A stretch of 25,723 nucleotides of DNA from Alphaproteobacteria bacterium. Lineage in GTDB: Bacteria > Pseudomonadota > Alphaproteobacteria > UBA7887. The stretch's first letter is position 1, and each line of letters opens with the position of its first letter. The position numbers and the translations under genes are program-made. This document shows, in pieces, positions 15,434 to 23,133 of this stretch. The stretch is from NCBI GenBank assembly GCA_028289725.1, contig JANQOH010000389.1:1-25723 (forward strand), given 5' to 3'. Below the pieces are notes generated by a model. It was not told the origin of the DNA and searched no databases. It was given only the letters and a program-made list of their open reading frames with translations.

Positions 15434-16702
15434 CTAAGAGGCGGTCGACTCGACGTCGTCCTTGCGATCAGCGTAGATGTGCAGCGGGCTGGCACGGCCT
15501 TCCACCACTTCGCGGTTGATCACGACCTCTTCAACGCCATCGAGCGACGGCAGGTCGTACATGGTATCCAGAAGGATACCTTCCATGATCGACCGGAGAC
15601 CGCGCGCACCCGTCTTGCGCGCCACCGCCTTGGCGGCAATGGCCGACAGGGCGTCGTCCGAGAACGTCAACTCGACATTCTCCATGTCGAACAGGCGTTG
15701 ATACTGCTTCACCAAGGCGTTCTTCGGCTGACTCAGGATCTTGATCAACGCGGATTCGTCCAAGTCCTCGAGCGTGGCAAGCACCGGGAGACGGCCAACG
15801 AATTCGGGGATCAAACCAAACTTGAGAAGGTCCTCCGGCTCGATTTGGCGCAACAGCGCACCGGTGTCGGTTTCCTCAGGCGATTTCACATCGGCGCCAA
15901 AGCCAATCGACGTGCCGCGGCCGCGCTGCGCGATGATTTTATCGAGTCCAGAGAAAGCGCCACCGCAAATGAACAGAATATTCGTGGTGTCGACTTGCAA
16001 AAATTCCTGCTGCGGGTGTTTGCGCCCCCCTTGCGGCGGCACGCTGGCCACAGTGCCTTCCATGATCTTGAGCAGCGCTTGTTGCACGCCCTCACCCGAC
16101 ACGTCGCGCGTAATCGACGGATTGTCGGACTTGCGGCTGATCTTATCGATTTCGTCGATGTAGACGATGCCGCGCTGAGCTCGCTCGACGTTGTAATCGG
16201 CGGATTGCAGGAGCTTCAGAATAATGTTCTCGACGTCTTCGCCGACATATCCGGCCTCGGTCAGCGTCGTTGCGTCCGCCATGGTGAACGGCACATCGAG
16301 AATGCGCGCCAGAGTCTGCGCAAGAAGCGTTTTGCCGCAGCCAGTCGGGCCAATCAGCAGAATGTTCGATTTGGCCAGTTCGACATCGTTGCTTTTCGCG
16401 CCATGCGCAAGCCGCTTGTAATGGTTGTGGACCGCCACGGACAACACGCGTTTCGCGTGGTCTTGGCCGATAACGTAGTCGTCAAGAATTGTGCAAATGT
16501 CGGTCGGCGTCGGCACACCATCGCGGGTCTTCACAAGGTTATTCTTGTGTTCCTCACGGATGATATCCATGCACAGCTCGACGCACTCGTCGCAGATGAA
16601 CACGGTCGGGCCGGCGATCAGTTTACGGACCTCGTGCTGGCTCTTGCCGCAGAACGAGCAATAGAGAGTATTTTTTGATTCGCCGCTCGAGGACTTATTC
16701 AT
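15434..16702 (-). CDS. clpX: ATP-dependent Clp protease ATP-binding subunit ClpX
   Basis: AAA+ unfoldase that recognises tagged proteins and feeds them to ClpP. The 422-residue protein has the N-terminal zinc-binding domain with Cys15, 18, 37 and 40 (CSFC, CDEC). Walker A is GPTGCGKT at 118-125, the substrate-gripping pore loop GYVG at 151-154 and Walker B IVYIDEID at 179-186. The lid domain carries the sensor-2 arginine region (GARGLRSIMEGI). It lies 180 nt downstream of clpP, with promoter-like sequence in the gap, so it can probably be expressed separately from clpP. Confidence 0.98.
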   Translation of the reverse strand: MNKSSSGESKNTLYCSFCGKSQHEVRKLIAGPTVFICDECVELCMDIIREEHKNNLVKTRDGVPTPTDICTILDDYVIGQDHAKRVLSVAVHNHYKRLAHGAKSNDVELAKSNILLIGPTGCGKTLLAQTLARILDVPFTMADATTLTEAGYVGEDVENIILKLLQSADYNVERAQRGIVYIDEIDKISRKSDNPSITRDVSGEGVQQALLKIMEGTVASVPPQGGRKHPQQEFLQVDTTNILFICGGAFSGLDKIIAQRGRGTSIGFGADVKSPEETDTGALLRQIEPEDLLKFGLIPEFVGRLPVLATLEDLDESALIKILSQPKNALVKQYQRLFDMENVELTFSDDALSAIAAKAVARKTGARGLRSIMEGILLDTMYDLPSLDGVEEVVINREVVEGRASPLHIYADRKDDVESTAS

Positions 16703-16809
16703 TCCGACTCCGCCGGTTTCGGGGCTTCCACACCGTCGATGTTAGACGGCAAGGCGAAGAGTGCTCAATACAAGATTTAGTCTCTCCGCATCCAAATTCG
16801 AAAGATTTC

Positions 16810-16838
16810 ATTCACAAAACTGAGTGAGATCCCGTCAA
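16810..16838 (-). promoter_or_regulatory. Candidate clpX promoter
   Basis: Minus strand TTGACG (16838-16833), 17-nt spacer, GTGAAT (16815-16810). The -35 is good, the -10 matches three of six. As before lon, the -35 is preceded by C, giving CTTGACG. The AT-richer stretch around it fits a promoter region in the 180-nt clpP-clpX gap. Confidence 0.4.
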
Positions 16839-16882
16839 GATCGCAGAAATCTGCCGTTTCTCGAGGTCTCTCGGTGTCCGCG

Positions 16883-17527
16883 CTAGGTCTTCTGGTCGGC
16901 CTCCTCGCCTTCCGGGACCGGCCGGCTTGAAACGACATCATCGATCAATCCAAAGGTCTTCGCTTCCGAAGGCACCAAGAAGCGGTCACGCTCCATGGCG
17001 TCCTCGATATCCGCCAATTTTTGGCCCGTGTGATTCACGTAAATCTCGTTTAGCCGCGATCGTAGCGCCAATATCTCCTTGGCGTGGATCTCGATATCGG
17101 TGGCCTGGCCCTGAAAGCCGCCCGACGGCTGATGGATCATGATTCGCGCGTTCGGCAGTGCGAAACGCATATCCTTGGCCCCGGCCGCCAATAATAGCGA
17201 GCCCATGGACGCCGCCTGACCGATGCACAGGGTCGAAACCGCGGGTCGGATGTATTGCATGGTGTCGTAGATCGCGAGACCGGAGGTCACGATGCCGCCC
17301 GGCGAGTTGATATAGAACGCGATGTCCTTGGTCGGATTCTCCGACTCAAGATACAGAAGCTGCGCGGTGACCAGAGACGCGACCGTGTCCTCGACCGGTC
17401 CGGTCAGGAAAATAATTCGTTCCTTGAGGAGACGCGAATAAATGTCGTAGGCGCGCTCGCCACGGTTGGTCTGTTCGACCACCATGGGCACCAGCGTGTT
17501 CATATATGTATCGATTGGGTCTCGCAT
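16883..17527 (-). CDS. clpP: ATP-dependent Clp protease proteolytic subunit
   Basis: Serine protease that forms a double heptameric ring and degrades proteins unfolded by ClpX or ClpA. The 214-residue protein contains the complete triad: Ser107 in GQAASMGS, His132 in MIHQPSGG and Asp181 in ERDRFL. The stretch MRDPIDTYMNTLVPMVVEQT is a normal N terminus; the first dozen residues are probably removed as a propeptide. AGGGGAATT directly before the ATG supports the start. It begins 31 nt after tig ends, so the two are likely co-transcribed. Confidence 0.98.
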   Translation of the reverse strand: MRDPIDTYMNTLVPMVVEQTNRGERAYDIYSRLLKERIIFLTGPVEDTVASLVTAQLLYLESENPTKDIAFYINSPGGIVTSGLAIYDTMQYIRPAVSTLCIGQAASMGSLLLAAGAKDMRFALPNARIMIHQPSGGFQGQATDIEIHAKEILALRSRLNEIYVNHTGQKLADIEDAMERDRFLVPSEAKTFGLIDDVVSSRPVPEGEEADQKT

Positions 17528-17558
17528 AATTCCCCTTGCTCCTTAACGCGCGCGACGC

Positions 17559-18992
17559 CTATTCGTCCGTACCGCCCTTTGATTTCGATTTCGCCGTAGA
17601 TGCCTTCGCCTTTTTCGCCGGCGCCTTCTTGGTGGACTTCTTCTTTGGTTTCTCTGCCTCACCGGCCGCCGCTTGTTCCGGATCCTGCAGGAGTTCATCG
17701 GCCGACACTACTTTGTCGGTCACATCGGCCATTTCAATGAGGAAGTCGATCACCTTGTCTTCATACAATGGCGCTTGCAGTTCATTCATGGCCTGCGGGT
17801 TGTTCCGGAAATAGTCGAAGACCTGCTGTTCCTGCCCCGGATGACGGCGCGCTTGCTCCATAACCGCGCGATTCAATTCCTCTTGCGGCACGACGATATT
17901 GTTGCGCTGGCCAATTTCTGAAAGCAAAAGGCCAAGGCGGACGCGCCGGTTCGCGATTTGCCGATATTCGTCCCGCGCCTCGTCCTCGGTTTGATCGGCG
18001 TCGTCCCAGCTATCGCCGGACCGTTCCATGTCTTGTTCGATTTGCTGCCAAATCGCTTCAAACTCGCGGTCGACCATACTCGGCGGCACATCAAACTGAT
18101 GACCGTCAGCAAGCTTGTCGAGGATCTCGCGTTTCATCCGAATGCGCGATGCGCCGTTGTAATCGCGTTGAATCTGCTCACGGATCGCCGCACGAAGCGC
18201 CGCCAGATCAGACATGCCGAGGCGCGCGGCAAGCCCGTCATCGACCTTGACCGCTTCGGCGACCAGGACCTGTTTGACCTCGACGTCGAATACGGCGTCT
18301 TTGCCCGCCACGTCCTGGCCCGGATACTCCTCCGGGAAGCTGACATTTACCTCGACCTTGTCGCCGGACTTGGCGCCCACCAGCTGATCTTCGAAGCCGG
18401 GGATAAAGGACTGCGAGCCCAGCTCCAGCTGATGGTCCGTGCTGCTGCCGCCTTCGAAAGCCTCCCCATCGATTTTGCCCACGAAATCAATTCGGACGGC
18501 GTCGCCCATCGCCGCCTTGTGGGCGGCCTTGGCGTCGACAAAACTCTTCTGCTGTTCGGCCAATTTCGTAAGCGAGTCTTCGACCGTATCGTCATCGACT
18601 TCGGCCTTGACCCGGGTCAGGCTCAATTCCTTGGGGTCCGAGGGTTCGATTTCCGGCAAGGCCTCGATCGACATCTTGTATTCGAGGTCGGAGCCGTTCT
18701 CGAATTTCTCGATTTCGATCTCCGGTTGCATGGCCGGCCGGACGCCTTGGTCGAGCAAGGCTTGCTGAGAGGACCGGTTAACGGTCTCCTCGATCACCTC
18801 GCCCATAATCGACCCCTCAAACCGCTTTCTGAGCAGATCCAGCGGCGCCTTGCCCGGCCGAAATCCTTTAAGTTGGACCGTGTTTCGCAGCTCGCTGAGC
18901 TTTTCGGTGACATGAGTTTCAATTTCCTCGGCCGGTACGACGACCGAATATTCGTGCTTCAAACCTTCTGAAAGTGTTTCTTTAACTTGCAT
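17559..18992 (-). CDS. tig: Trigger factor
   Basis: Ribosome-bound chaperone and prolyl isomerase acting on nascent chains. The 477-residue protein has the N-terminal ribosome-binding domain with the signature GFRPGKAP at 43-50. The FKBP-like isomerase domain covers about 160-245 (DAVRIDFVGKIDGEAFEGG), and the helical C-terminal chaperone domain follows. It ends in a Lys/Ala/Ser-rich low-complexity tail (about 446-477, with KKKSTKKAPAKKAKA), an extension common in alphaproteobacterial trigger factors. The gene starts 58 nt after tRNA-Leu; no separate promoter is visible in that gap, so read-through from the tRNA promoter is possible. Confidence 0.97.
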   Translation of the reverse strand: MQVKETLSEGLKHEYSVVVPAEEIETHVTEKLSELRNTVQLKGFRPGKAPLDLLRKRFEGSIMGEVIEETVNRSSQQALLDQGVRPAMQPEIEIEKFENGSDLEYKMSIEALPEIEPSDPKELSLTRVKAEVDDDTVEDSLTKLAEQQKSFVDAKAAHKAAMGDAVRIDFVGKIDGEAFEGGSSTDHQLELGSQSFIPGFEDQLVGAKSGDKVEVNVSFPEEYPGQDVAGKDAVFDVEVKQVLVAEAVKVDDGLAARLGMSDLAALRAAIREQIQRDYNGASRIRMKREILDKLADGHQFDVPPSMVDREFEAIWQQIEQDMERSGDSWDDADQTEDEARDEYRQIANRRVRLGLLLSEIGQRNNIVVPQEELNRAVMEQARRHPGQEQQVFDYFRNNPQAMNELQAPLYEDKVIDFLIEMADVTDKVVSADELLQDPEQAAAGEAEKPKKKSTKKAPAKKAKASTAKSKSKGGTDE

Positions 18993-19050
18993 GGCGATCT
19001 CTGATCTGTTCGGTTTCGACGGCCATCGTCACCGGCGAGCGTGAAGAATA

Positions 19051-19137
19051 TGGTGCGGGCGAAGGGACTCGAACCCCCACGGCCTTGCGGCCACCAGGAC
19101 CTAAACCTGGCGCGTCTACCAGTTCCGCCACGCCCGC
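19051..19137 (-). tRNA. tRNA-Leu(TAG)
   Basis: 87 nt with encoded CCA and the long variable arm of class II tRNAs (TGGCCGCAAGGCCGT). Acceptor GCGGGCG pairs perfectly with CGCCCGC. The anticodon stem CCAGG/CCTGG has loop TTTAGGT (anticodon TAG), and the T-arm contains GGTTCGAGTCCC. Confidence 0.97.
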
Positions 19138-19164
19138 GCCCGCGCGTGACCCGCGCCGCCGGTA

Positions 19165-19192
19165 GATGTAGCCGGTCGGCGCAATATGACAA
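19165..19192 (-). promoter_or_regulatory. Candidate promoter of tRNA-Leu (and possibly tig)
   Basis: Minus strand TTGTCA (19192-19187), 16-nt spacer, TACATC (19170-19165); five and three matches to consensus. Start would be near 19158, 20 nt before the tRNA. Confidence 0.5.
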
Positions 19193-19199
19193 GGACAAA

Positions 19200-19217
19200 G
19201 TTGCCTTTTGGGCCAAC
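19200..19217 (-). terminator. Weak terminator-like hairpin after the E1 gene
   Basis: Minus strand GTTGGCC-CAAAA-GGCAAC (6 bp with one bulged G) followed by TTTGTCCTTGT, 10 nt after the stop of the E1 subunit gene. The stem is modest and the T-run short. Confidence 0.4.
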
Positions 19218-19227
19218 TGAGGCGGTG

Positions 19228-21621
19228 TTAGGCCCTCGTCAGGCAGGCTTGCGCCGCCGCGTCCAGGATCGCGTCGGTATCCAGCCCGTAATGGCGATAG
19301 AGATCGATCACGTCGCCGGATTGTCCGAACGCCCGATTGCCCAAGGGATACACCCGCTGGCGCGCCACGCCACCGAGCCACGAGAGCGTGGCCGGATGGC
19401 CATCAATAACCGTGACCAAGGCCGCATCCGGCGACAAGGCGCCGAGCAGGCGCTCGATCGGAGCCTCGGCCGCTGTCCCCTCGCGGCGTGCCGCCTTGGC
19501 CTCGTGCCAGCCGGCCTGCAATCGGTCGGCCGACGGGACCGCCAAGAGCCCGACCCCGGGGACATCTTCTCGTAACGCGTCGACCGCGGCCCGCGCTTCC
19601 GGCGCCACGGCACCGGAATAGACGATTGCGACCTCGGCCGACGGGTCGGGTTCGATTTCCCAATAAGCGCCATCGATGATGGCGGCTTCGAGATCCGCGT
19701 CGGTGCTCCGCTTTGGCTGTTCGATCGGACGCGTGGACAGTCTGAGATACACCGATCCGCCGTCGTCGGCCTGCATATGCTCGAAGCCCCATCGCATGAT
19801 GACGGCTAGCTCATCCGCGTAGGCGGGCTCGAAATAGGTCAATCCCGGTTGACCGAGCCCAATCAACGGCGTGCTGACGGATTGGTGGGCACCGCCTTCA
19901 GGCGCCAGCGCGACGCCGGACGGGGTGGCCACCACCATGAACCGCGCGTCCTGGTAGCACGCGTAATTCAACGCATCGAGCCCGCGCGCGATAAACGGAT
20001 CGTACAAGGTGCCAATCGGCAATAGTCGGGCGTCGAACATCTCGCCGGACAAACCAAGCGCCGCAAGCGTCAAAAACAGATTATTCTCGGCGATCCCGAG
20101 TTCGATATGCTGACCGGTCGGCGACATGGCCCAACGCTGAGCGGACGCCACGTCTTGTTCGCGGAAGGTGTCCGGACGACCGCGCCGGTCAAAAATCTGC
20201 CGTTGATTGACCCAAGGTCCCAAATTCGTCGAAACCGTGACGTCGGGCGACGTTGTGACGATCCGACGCGCGAGGTCGGTGTCGCCGCGGGCGAGTTCGT
20301 TCAGGATCCGGCCGAACGCTTCCTGGGTCGATGCCTTATCCTTCGCTGGAAGCGCCAGCTTTTCTGGCACCGCGACTTTTGGCGTGTCAAAGTGCCGGTC
20401 AATCGGCGCCGCGAAGGGGGCGGCGGCAACAAAGCGCCGCGCCTCGGCTTCGATGTCTTTCATCCCCTCGAAGGGCTCCCACTCCGCGCCGTCGCCGATC
20501 CCCATGGCTTCCTTAAACATCGCCATCTGGTCCGGCGTCATGAGCCCGGCGTGATTGTCCTTGTGGCCGGCGAGCGGCAGGCCATAACCCTTGATGGTGT
20601 AAGCGATGAAGGCGGTCGGTTGCTCGGTGGCGGACGCTTTCTCGAAGGCCTCGAGCACGGTCTCCATGTCGTGGCCAGCCAGGTTGGTCATGAGCGCGTG
20701 CAGCGCGTCATCATCGTGGCTATCCAGAAGTCCTGCGATGCCCGCCGTACCGCGCAAATCGTGCCTCAACGCGTCGCGCCACGCGGGCCCACCCTTAAAT
20801 GTCAGTGCCGAATAGAGCTGATTGGGACACTCATCGATCCAATTCAGCAGAGCCTCGCCGCCCGGTTGTTCGGCCTGGGCTTGCAGGAGCCGACCGTATT
20901 TCAATGTGTCGACGCGCCAATTCATCGAACTGAACAGGCCGTCCAGCCGGTTGAACAGACGGTCGGTTACAACGCTATCGAGGCTTTGGCGGTTATAGTC
21001 GATGATCCACCAAACATTGCGGACTTCGTGCTTCCAGCTTTCCAGAAGCGCTTCGAACACATTGCCTTCATCGAGTTCCGCATCGCCGAACAGCGCAATC
21101 ATCCGCCCTTCCGGCCAATCACAGCGCGAAAGACCGTGCAGGTTCACATAATCTTGGACGATCGATGAAAAGACCGTCATGGCACCGCCGAGCCCGACCG
21201 AGCCCGTTGAGAAATCGACGTCGTCGCTGTCCTTGGTGCGTGATGGATAAGACTGCGCCCCTCCAAAGCCTCTGAAGTTCATCAGATTCTCGCGCGTTTG
21301 CCGGCCGAACAAATACTGGATGGCGTGAAACACCGGGCTCGCGTGCGGCTTGACGGCAACACGGTCCTGCGGTCGCAGAGCATGGAAATAGAGTGCCGTC
21401 ATCAGTGTCGTGATCGAGGCAGAGGACGCCTGGTGGCCGCCAACTTTCACTCCATCGCGGGACGGCCTCAAATGGTTGGCGTTGTGGATGGTCCACGCGG
21501 CAAGCCAGGCCACTTTCCGCTCAAGCGCGCGCAAGATGGTCAGGGCATCGGCATCGACCGCGGATTGACGAATGTCGTCCGTCATTTTGGGCGCGCGATC
21601 CGTACGGGCGATCGACGTCAT
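19228..21621 (-). CDS. Homodimeric-type 2-oxo acid dehydrogenase E1 component (AceE/MdeB-like), thiamine diphosphate dependent
   Basis: A 797-residue ThDP enzyme of the AceE/transketolase superfamily. The ThDP/Mg motif is FGDAELDEGN... (Asp180) ending in IIDYNRQSLDS (Asn210), which follows the AceE pattern GDGEMDE...NCNLQRLDG and not that of transketolase. GGHQASSAS (61-69) and HASPVFHAIQYLFG (93-106) also match AceE regions. It is about 90 residues shorter than E. coli AceE, close to MdeB, the 2-oxobutyrate-type E1 of Pseudomonas, which is likewise linked to an Lrp-family gene. A decarboxylase acting on pyruvate or 2-oxobutyrate is therefore the best guess. No E2 or E3 gene is nearby, so it would borrow these. 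AGGAG seven bases before ATG 21621 supports the start. Databases often label such proteins simply transketolase. Confidence 0.85.
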   Translation of the reverse strand: MTSIARTDRAPKMTDDIRQSAVDADALTILRALERKVAWLAAWTIHNANHLRPSRDGVKVGGHQASSASITTLMTALYFHALRPQDRVAVKPHASPVFHAIQYLFGRQTRENLMNFRGFGGAQSYPSRTKDSDDVDFSTGSVGLGGAMTVFSSIVQDYVNLHGLSRCDWPEGRMIALFGDAELDEGNVFEALLESWKHEVRNVWWIIDYNRQSLDSVVTDRLFNRLDGLFSSMNWRVDTLKYGRLLQAQAEQPGGEALLNWIDECPNQLYSALTFKGGPAWRDALRHDLRGTAGIAGLLDSHDDDALHALMTNLAGHDMETVLEAFEKASATEQPTAFIAYTIKGYGLPLAGHKDNHAGLMTPDQMAMFKEAMGIGDGAEWEPFEGMKDIEAEARRFVAAAPFAAPIDRHFDTPKVAVPEKLALPAKDKASTQEAFGRILNELARGDTDLARRIVTTSPDVTVSTNLGPWVNQRQIFDRRGRPDTFREQDVASAQRWAMSPTGQHIELGIAENNLFLTLAALGLSGEMFDARLLPIGTLYDPFIARGLDALNYACYQDARFMVVATPSGVALAPEGGAHQSVSTPLIGLGQPGLTYFEPAYADELAVIMRWGFEHMQADDGGSVYLRLSTRPIEQPKRSTDADLEAAIIDGAYWEIEPDPSAEVAIVYSGAVAPEARAAVDALREDVPGVGLLAVPSADRLQAGWHEAKAARREGTAAEAPIERLLGALSPDAALVTVIDGHPATLSWLGGVARQRVYPLGNRAFGQSGDVIDLYRHYGLDTDAILDAAAQACLTRA

Positions 21622-21740
21622 GGCAGGCTCCTCTTAATCCCTGGATTCGGCCGAACCTTATCACGACGCGCCCAACGCAAGATTGCGAATTGCGCAGTAT
21701 TTTGGCGAAAAACAGGTATTATCGTAAAGATATTGCTTTA

Positions 21741-21780
21741 ATTTCGGTGGTTAATGCTAATAATCGGGAATTAACGAAAT
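21741..21780 (+). promoter_or_regulatory. Inverted repeat in the E1/regulator divergent promoter region
   Basis: In the AT-rich 174-nt gap, ATTTCG-gtg-GTTAAT (21741-21755) is mirrored by ATTAACGAAAT (21770-21780), separated by 14 nt containing TAATAAT. It lies just upstream of the regulator start. AT-rich dyads are usual binding sites for Lrp/AsnC proteins, so this is a candidate site for autoregulation and control of the E1 gene. Promoter boxes in this gap (for example GATAAT on the minus strand) are not clear enough to assign. Confidence 0.4.
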
Positions 21781-21795
21781 ATGGTGAGCCGACAC

Positions 21796-22272
21796 ATGGC
21801 CCCATTCAAACTCGATCGGATCGACCACCGCATCCTGGAGGCACTTCAGGAAAACGCCCGCCTGTCCAATGTCGACTTGGCGCGGCAGGTCGGTCTTTCG
21901 CCCTCCCCTTGCCTCCGCCGCGTGCGCGCCTTGGAAGATGCCGGCGTCATCCGTCGATACGCCACGTTGGTCGACCAGGCCGAGGTCGGATTGCCCGTGA
22001 GCGTTTTTGTCAGTGTCTCGCTCGAACGTCAGATCGAGACCGCGCTTGAGACGTTCGAAGAGGCCATTCAGACCCGTCCCGAGGTTATGGAATGCTATTT
22101 GATGACCGGCACGGCCGATTACATGCTGCGCGTCGTTGTCTCCGACCTCGCCGCCTATGAGGTTTTTCTCAAGGAACATCTGACGCGCATTCCCGGCGTC
22201 AGCAGCATCCAGTCGAGTTTTGCCTTGAAGCAGGTTGCCTACCGCGTCGCCCTGCCCCTGGACACGGTCTAG
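21796..22272 (+). CDS. Lrp/AsnC family transcriptional regulator
   Basis: 158-residue feast/famine regulator. An N-terminal winged helix-turn-helix covers about 5-55 (LDRIDHRILEALQENARLSN, then the recognition region GLSPSPCLRRVRALEDAGVI). It is followed by the RAM ligand-binding domain (about 65-150, with VMECYLMTGTADYMLRVVVS and HLTRIPGVSSIQSSFALKQV). Such proteins form octamers or related assemblies and usually sense amino acids. I chose ATG 21796 because GGTGAG lies seven bases upstream; an ATG at 21781 in the same frame has a poorer site and would start inside the inverted repeat. It is divergent from the AceE/MdeB-like E1 gene, as mdeR is near mdeB in Pseudomonas, so that gene is its likely target. 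Ligand unknown. Confidence 0.93.
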   Translation: MAPFKLDRIDHRILEALQENARLSNVDLARQVGLSPSPCLRRVRALEDAGVIRRYATLVDQAEVGLPVSVFVSVSLERQIETALETFEEAIQTRPEVMECYLMTGTADYMLRVVVSDLAAYEVFLKEHLTRIPGVSSIQSSFALKQVAYRVALPLDTV

Positions 22273-22292
22273 GAATAGCCACGCTCGTAAAC

Positions 22293-22326
22293 GTCCGGCG
22301 ACCGTATCGGCGTCGCCTTAGCGGAC
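22293..22326. terminator. Bidirectional terminator between the Lrp-like regulator and the crotonase gene
   Basis: A two-part stem: GTCC (22293-22296) with GGAC (22323-22326), and inside it GGCGAC (22297-22302) with GTCGCC (22312-22317) around a 9-nt loop, with a 5-nt bulge on one side. It fills the 57-nt gap between two convergent genes. On the plus strand it is followed by CGCCTATTTCTT. Confidence 0.6.
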
Positions 22327-22329
22327 CGC

Positions 22330-23097
22330 CTATTTCTTGGCGATCCGATCGCGAACGGCTTGGGCATGTTTCTGGTTTTCCGGGTCACGCATCATGAGCA
22401 AGACCTGGTCCTGATCGAGATAGACGCTGTTCGGCATGGCGAAGTGGCGGTTTACCGACTCTTTGACCATCTGCTGCGAAACGCGGGGACGCTCTGCGAT
22501 TTCCGCGGCCATCACACGTGCCGCGGCCATTGGGTCGTCGGCGATTTCTTCACACAAGCCCCAGGCGAGCGCCGTTTCAGCATCCACACGACGTGCCAAG
22601 GCGCCAATGAGTTTCGCCCGTGCCGGGCCGACCAGGTTGCCGATGCGTGGCAAACTATTCCAAGTGTAGTTGATGCCGACATCAACTTCGGGGGCCAGAA
22701 AGTACGCATTCGGCGCCAGGATCCGAAAGTCGCAACTCACGGCGAGCGACATGCCGCCGCCAACCGCCGGACCATTTAATACAGCAATCGTTAGATAGCG
22801 AAGCCGTTCCCAAGCCGCGCACATATCGGCGCCTTGACGCACGATCCGGCGCGCCTCCGCAAGTGGCAGCCCCACGCCAAAGCTATCAGTCTGTCGAAGA
22901 TCCGCGCCCGCCGAGAAGACTGGCCCCGCCCCCGTTAGCAATACACACGTCAAATCATCGCGGCTATCAAGCTCCTCGGCCACCTGTCGCAGCTCAACGC
23001 GCAGTTCCTTGGACAGTGCATTTCGCCGCTCCGGACGATTTAGCGTCACGGTCGCGACGTCGTCCGATACATCGACGACAAGATATTGATAATCCAT
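22330..23097 (-). CDS. Crotonase-superfamily protein (enoyl-CoA hydratase/isomerase family) with atypical active site
   Basis: 255-residue acyl-CoA enzyme. The oxyanion-hole segments are clear: FSAGADLRQ (61-69) and NGPAVGGGMSLA (108-119). In classical hydratases two glutamates add water. The first (Glu144 in rat enzyme, GGGCELA) is Ser117 here, while the second is kept as Glu137 in APEVDVG. After it the protein reads VGINYTWNSLPR with Tyr144, where hydratases usually have a Pro-Gly turn and E. coli methylmalonyl-CoA decarboxylase has VPYNLVG with its active-site Tyr140. Hydratase activity is therefore doubtful; an isomerase, thioesterase or decarboxylase is possible. ATG 23097 has AGGGGA five bases upstream. 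It follows the malonyl-CoA decarboxylase gene by 36 nt, so the two probably share a transcript. Confidence 0.88.
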   Translation of the reverse strand: MDYQYLVVDVSDDVATVTLNRPERRNALSKELRVELRQVAEELDSRDDLTCVLLTGAGPVFSAGADLRQTDSFGVGLPLAEARRIVRQGADMCAAWERLRYLTIAVLNGPAVGGGMSLAVSCDFRILAPNAYFLAPEVDVGINYTWNSLPRIGNLVGPARAKLIGALARRVDAETALAWGLCEEIADDPMAAARVMAAEIAERPRVSQQMVKESVNRHFAMPNSVYLDQDQVLLMMRDPENQKHAQAVRDRIAKK

Positions 23098-23133
23098 CAA
23101 TTTCCCCTTCAGGAATTCGGCGAGAGTGACGTA

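Noticed and set aside
15479..16678. Plus-strand open frame of 399 codons opposite clpX
   Set aside because: It is antisense to a fully conserved clpX with intact motifs. GC-rich codon bias commonly opens such frames, and the product has no recognisable domain.
20107..21168. Plus-strand open frame of 353 codons opposite the E1 gene
   Set aside because: It lies wholly within the conserved E1 coding region; composition is rich in Arg, His and Val, typical of antisense frames.
19228..21621. Classical transketolase
   Set aside because: The ThDP motif with Asp180...Asn210 context, the HASP region and the length match AceE-type E1 proteins better than TktA-type transketolases.
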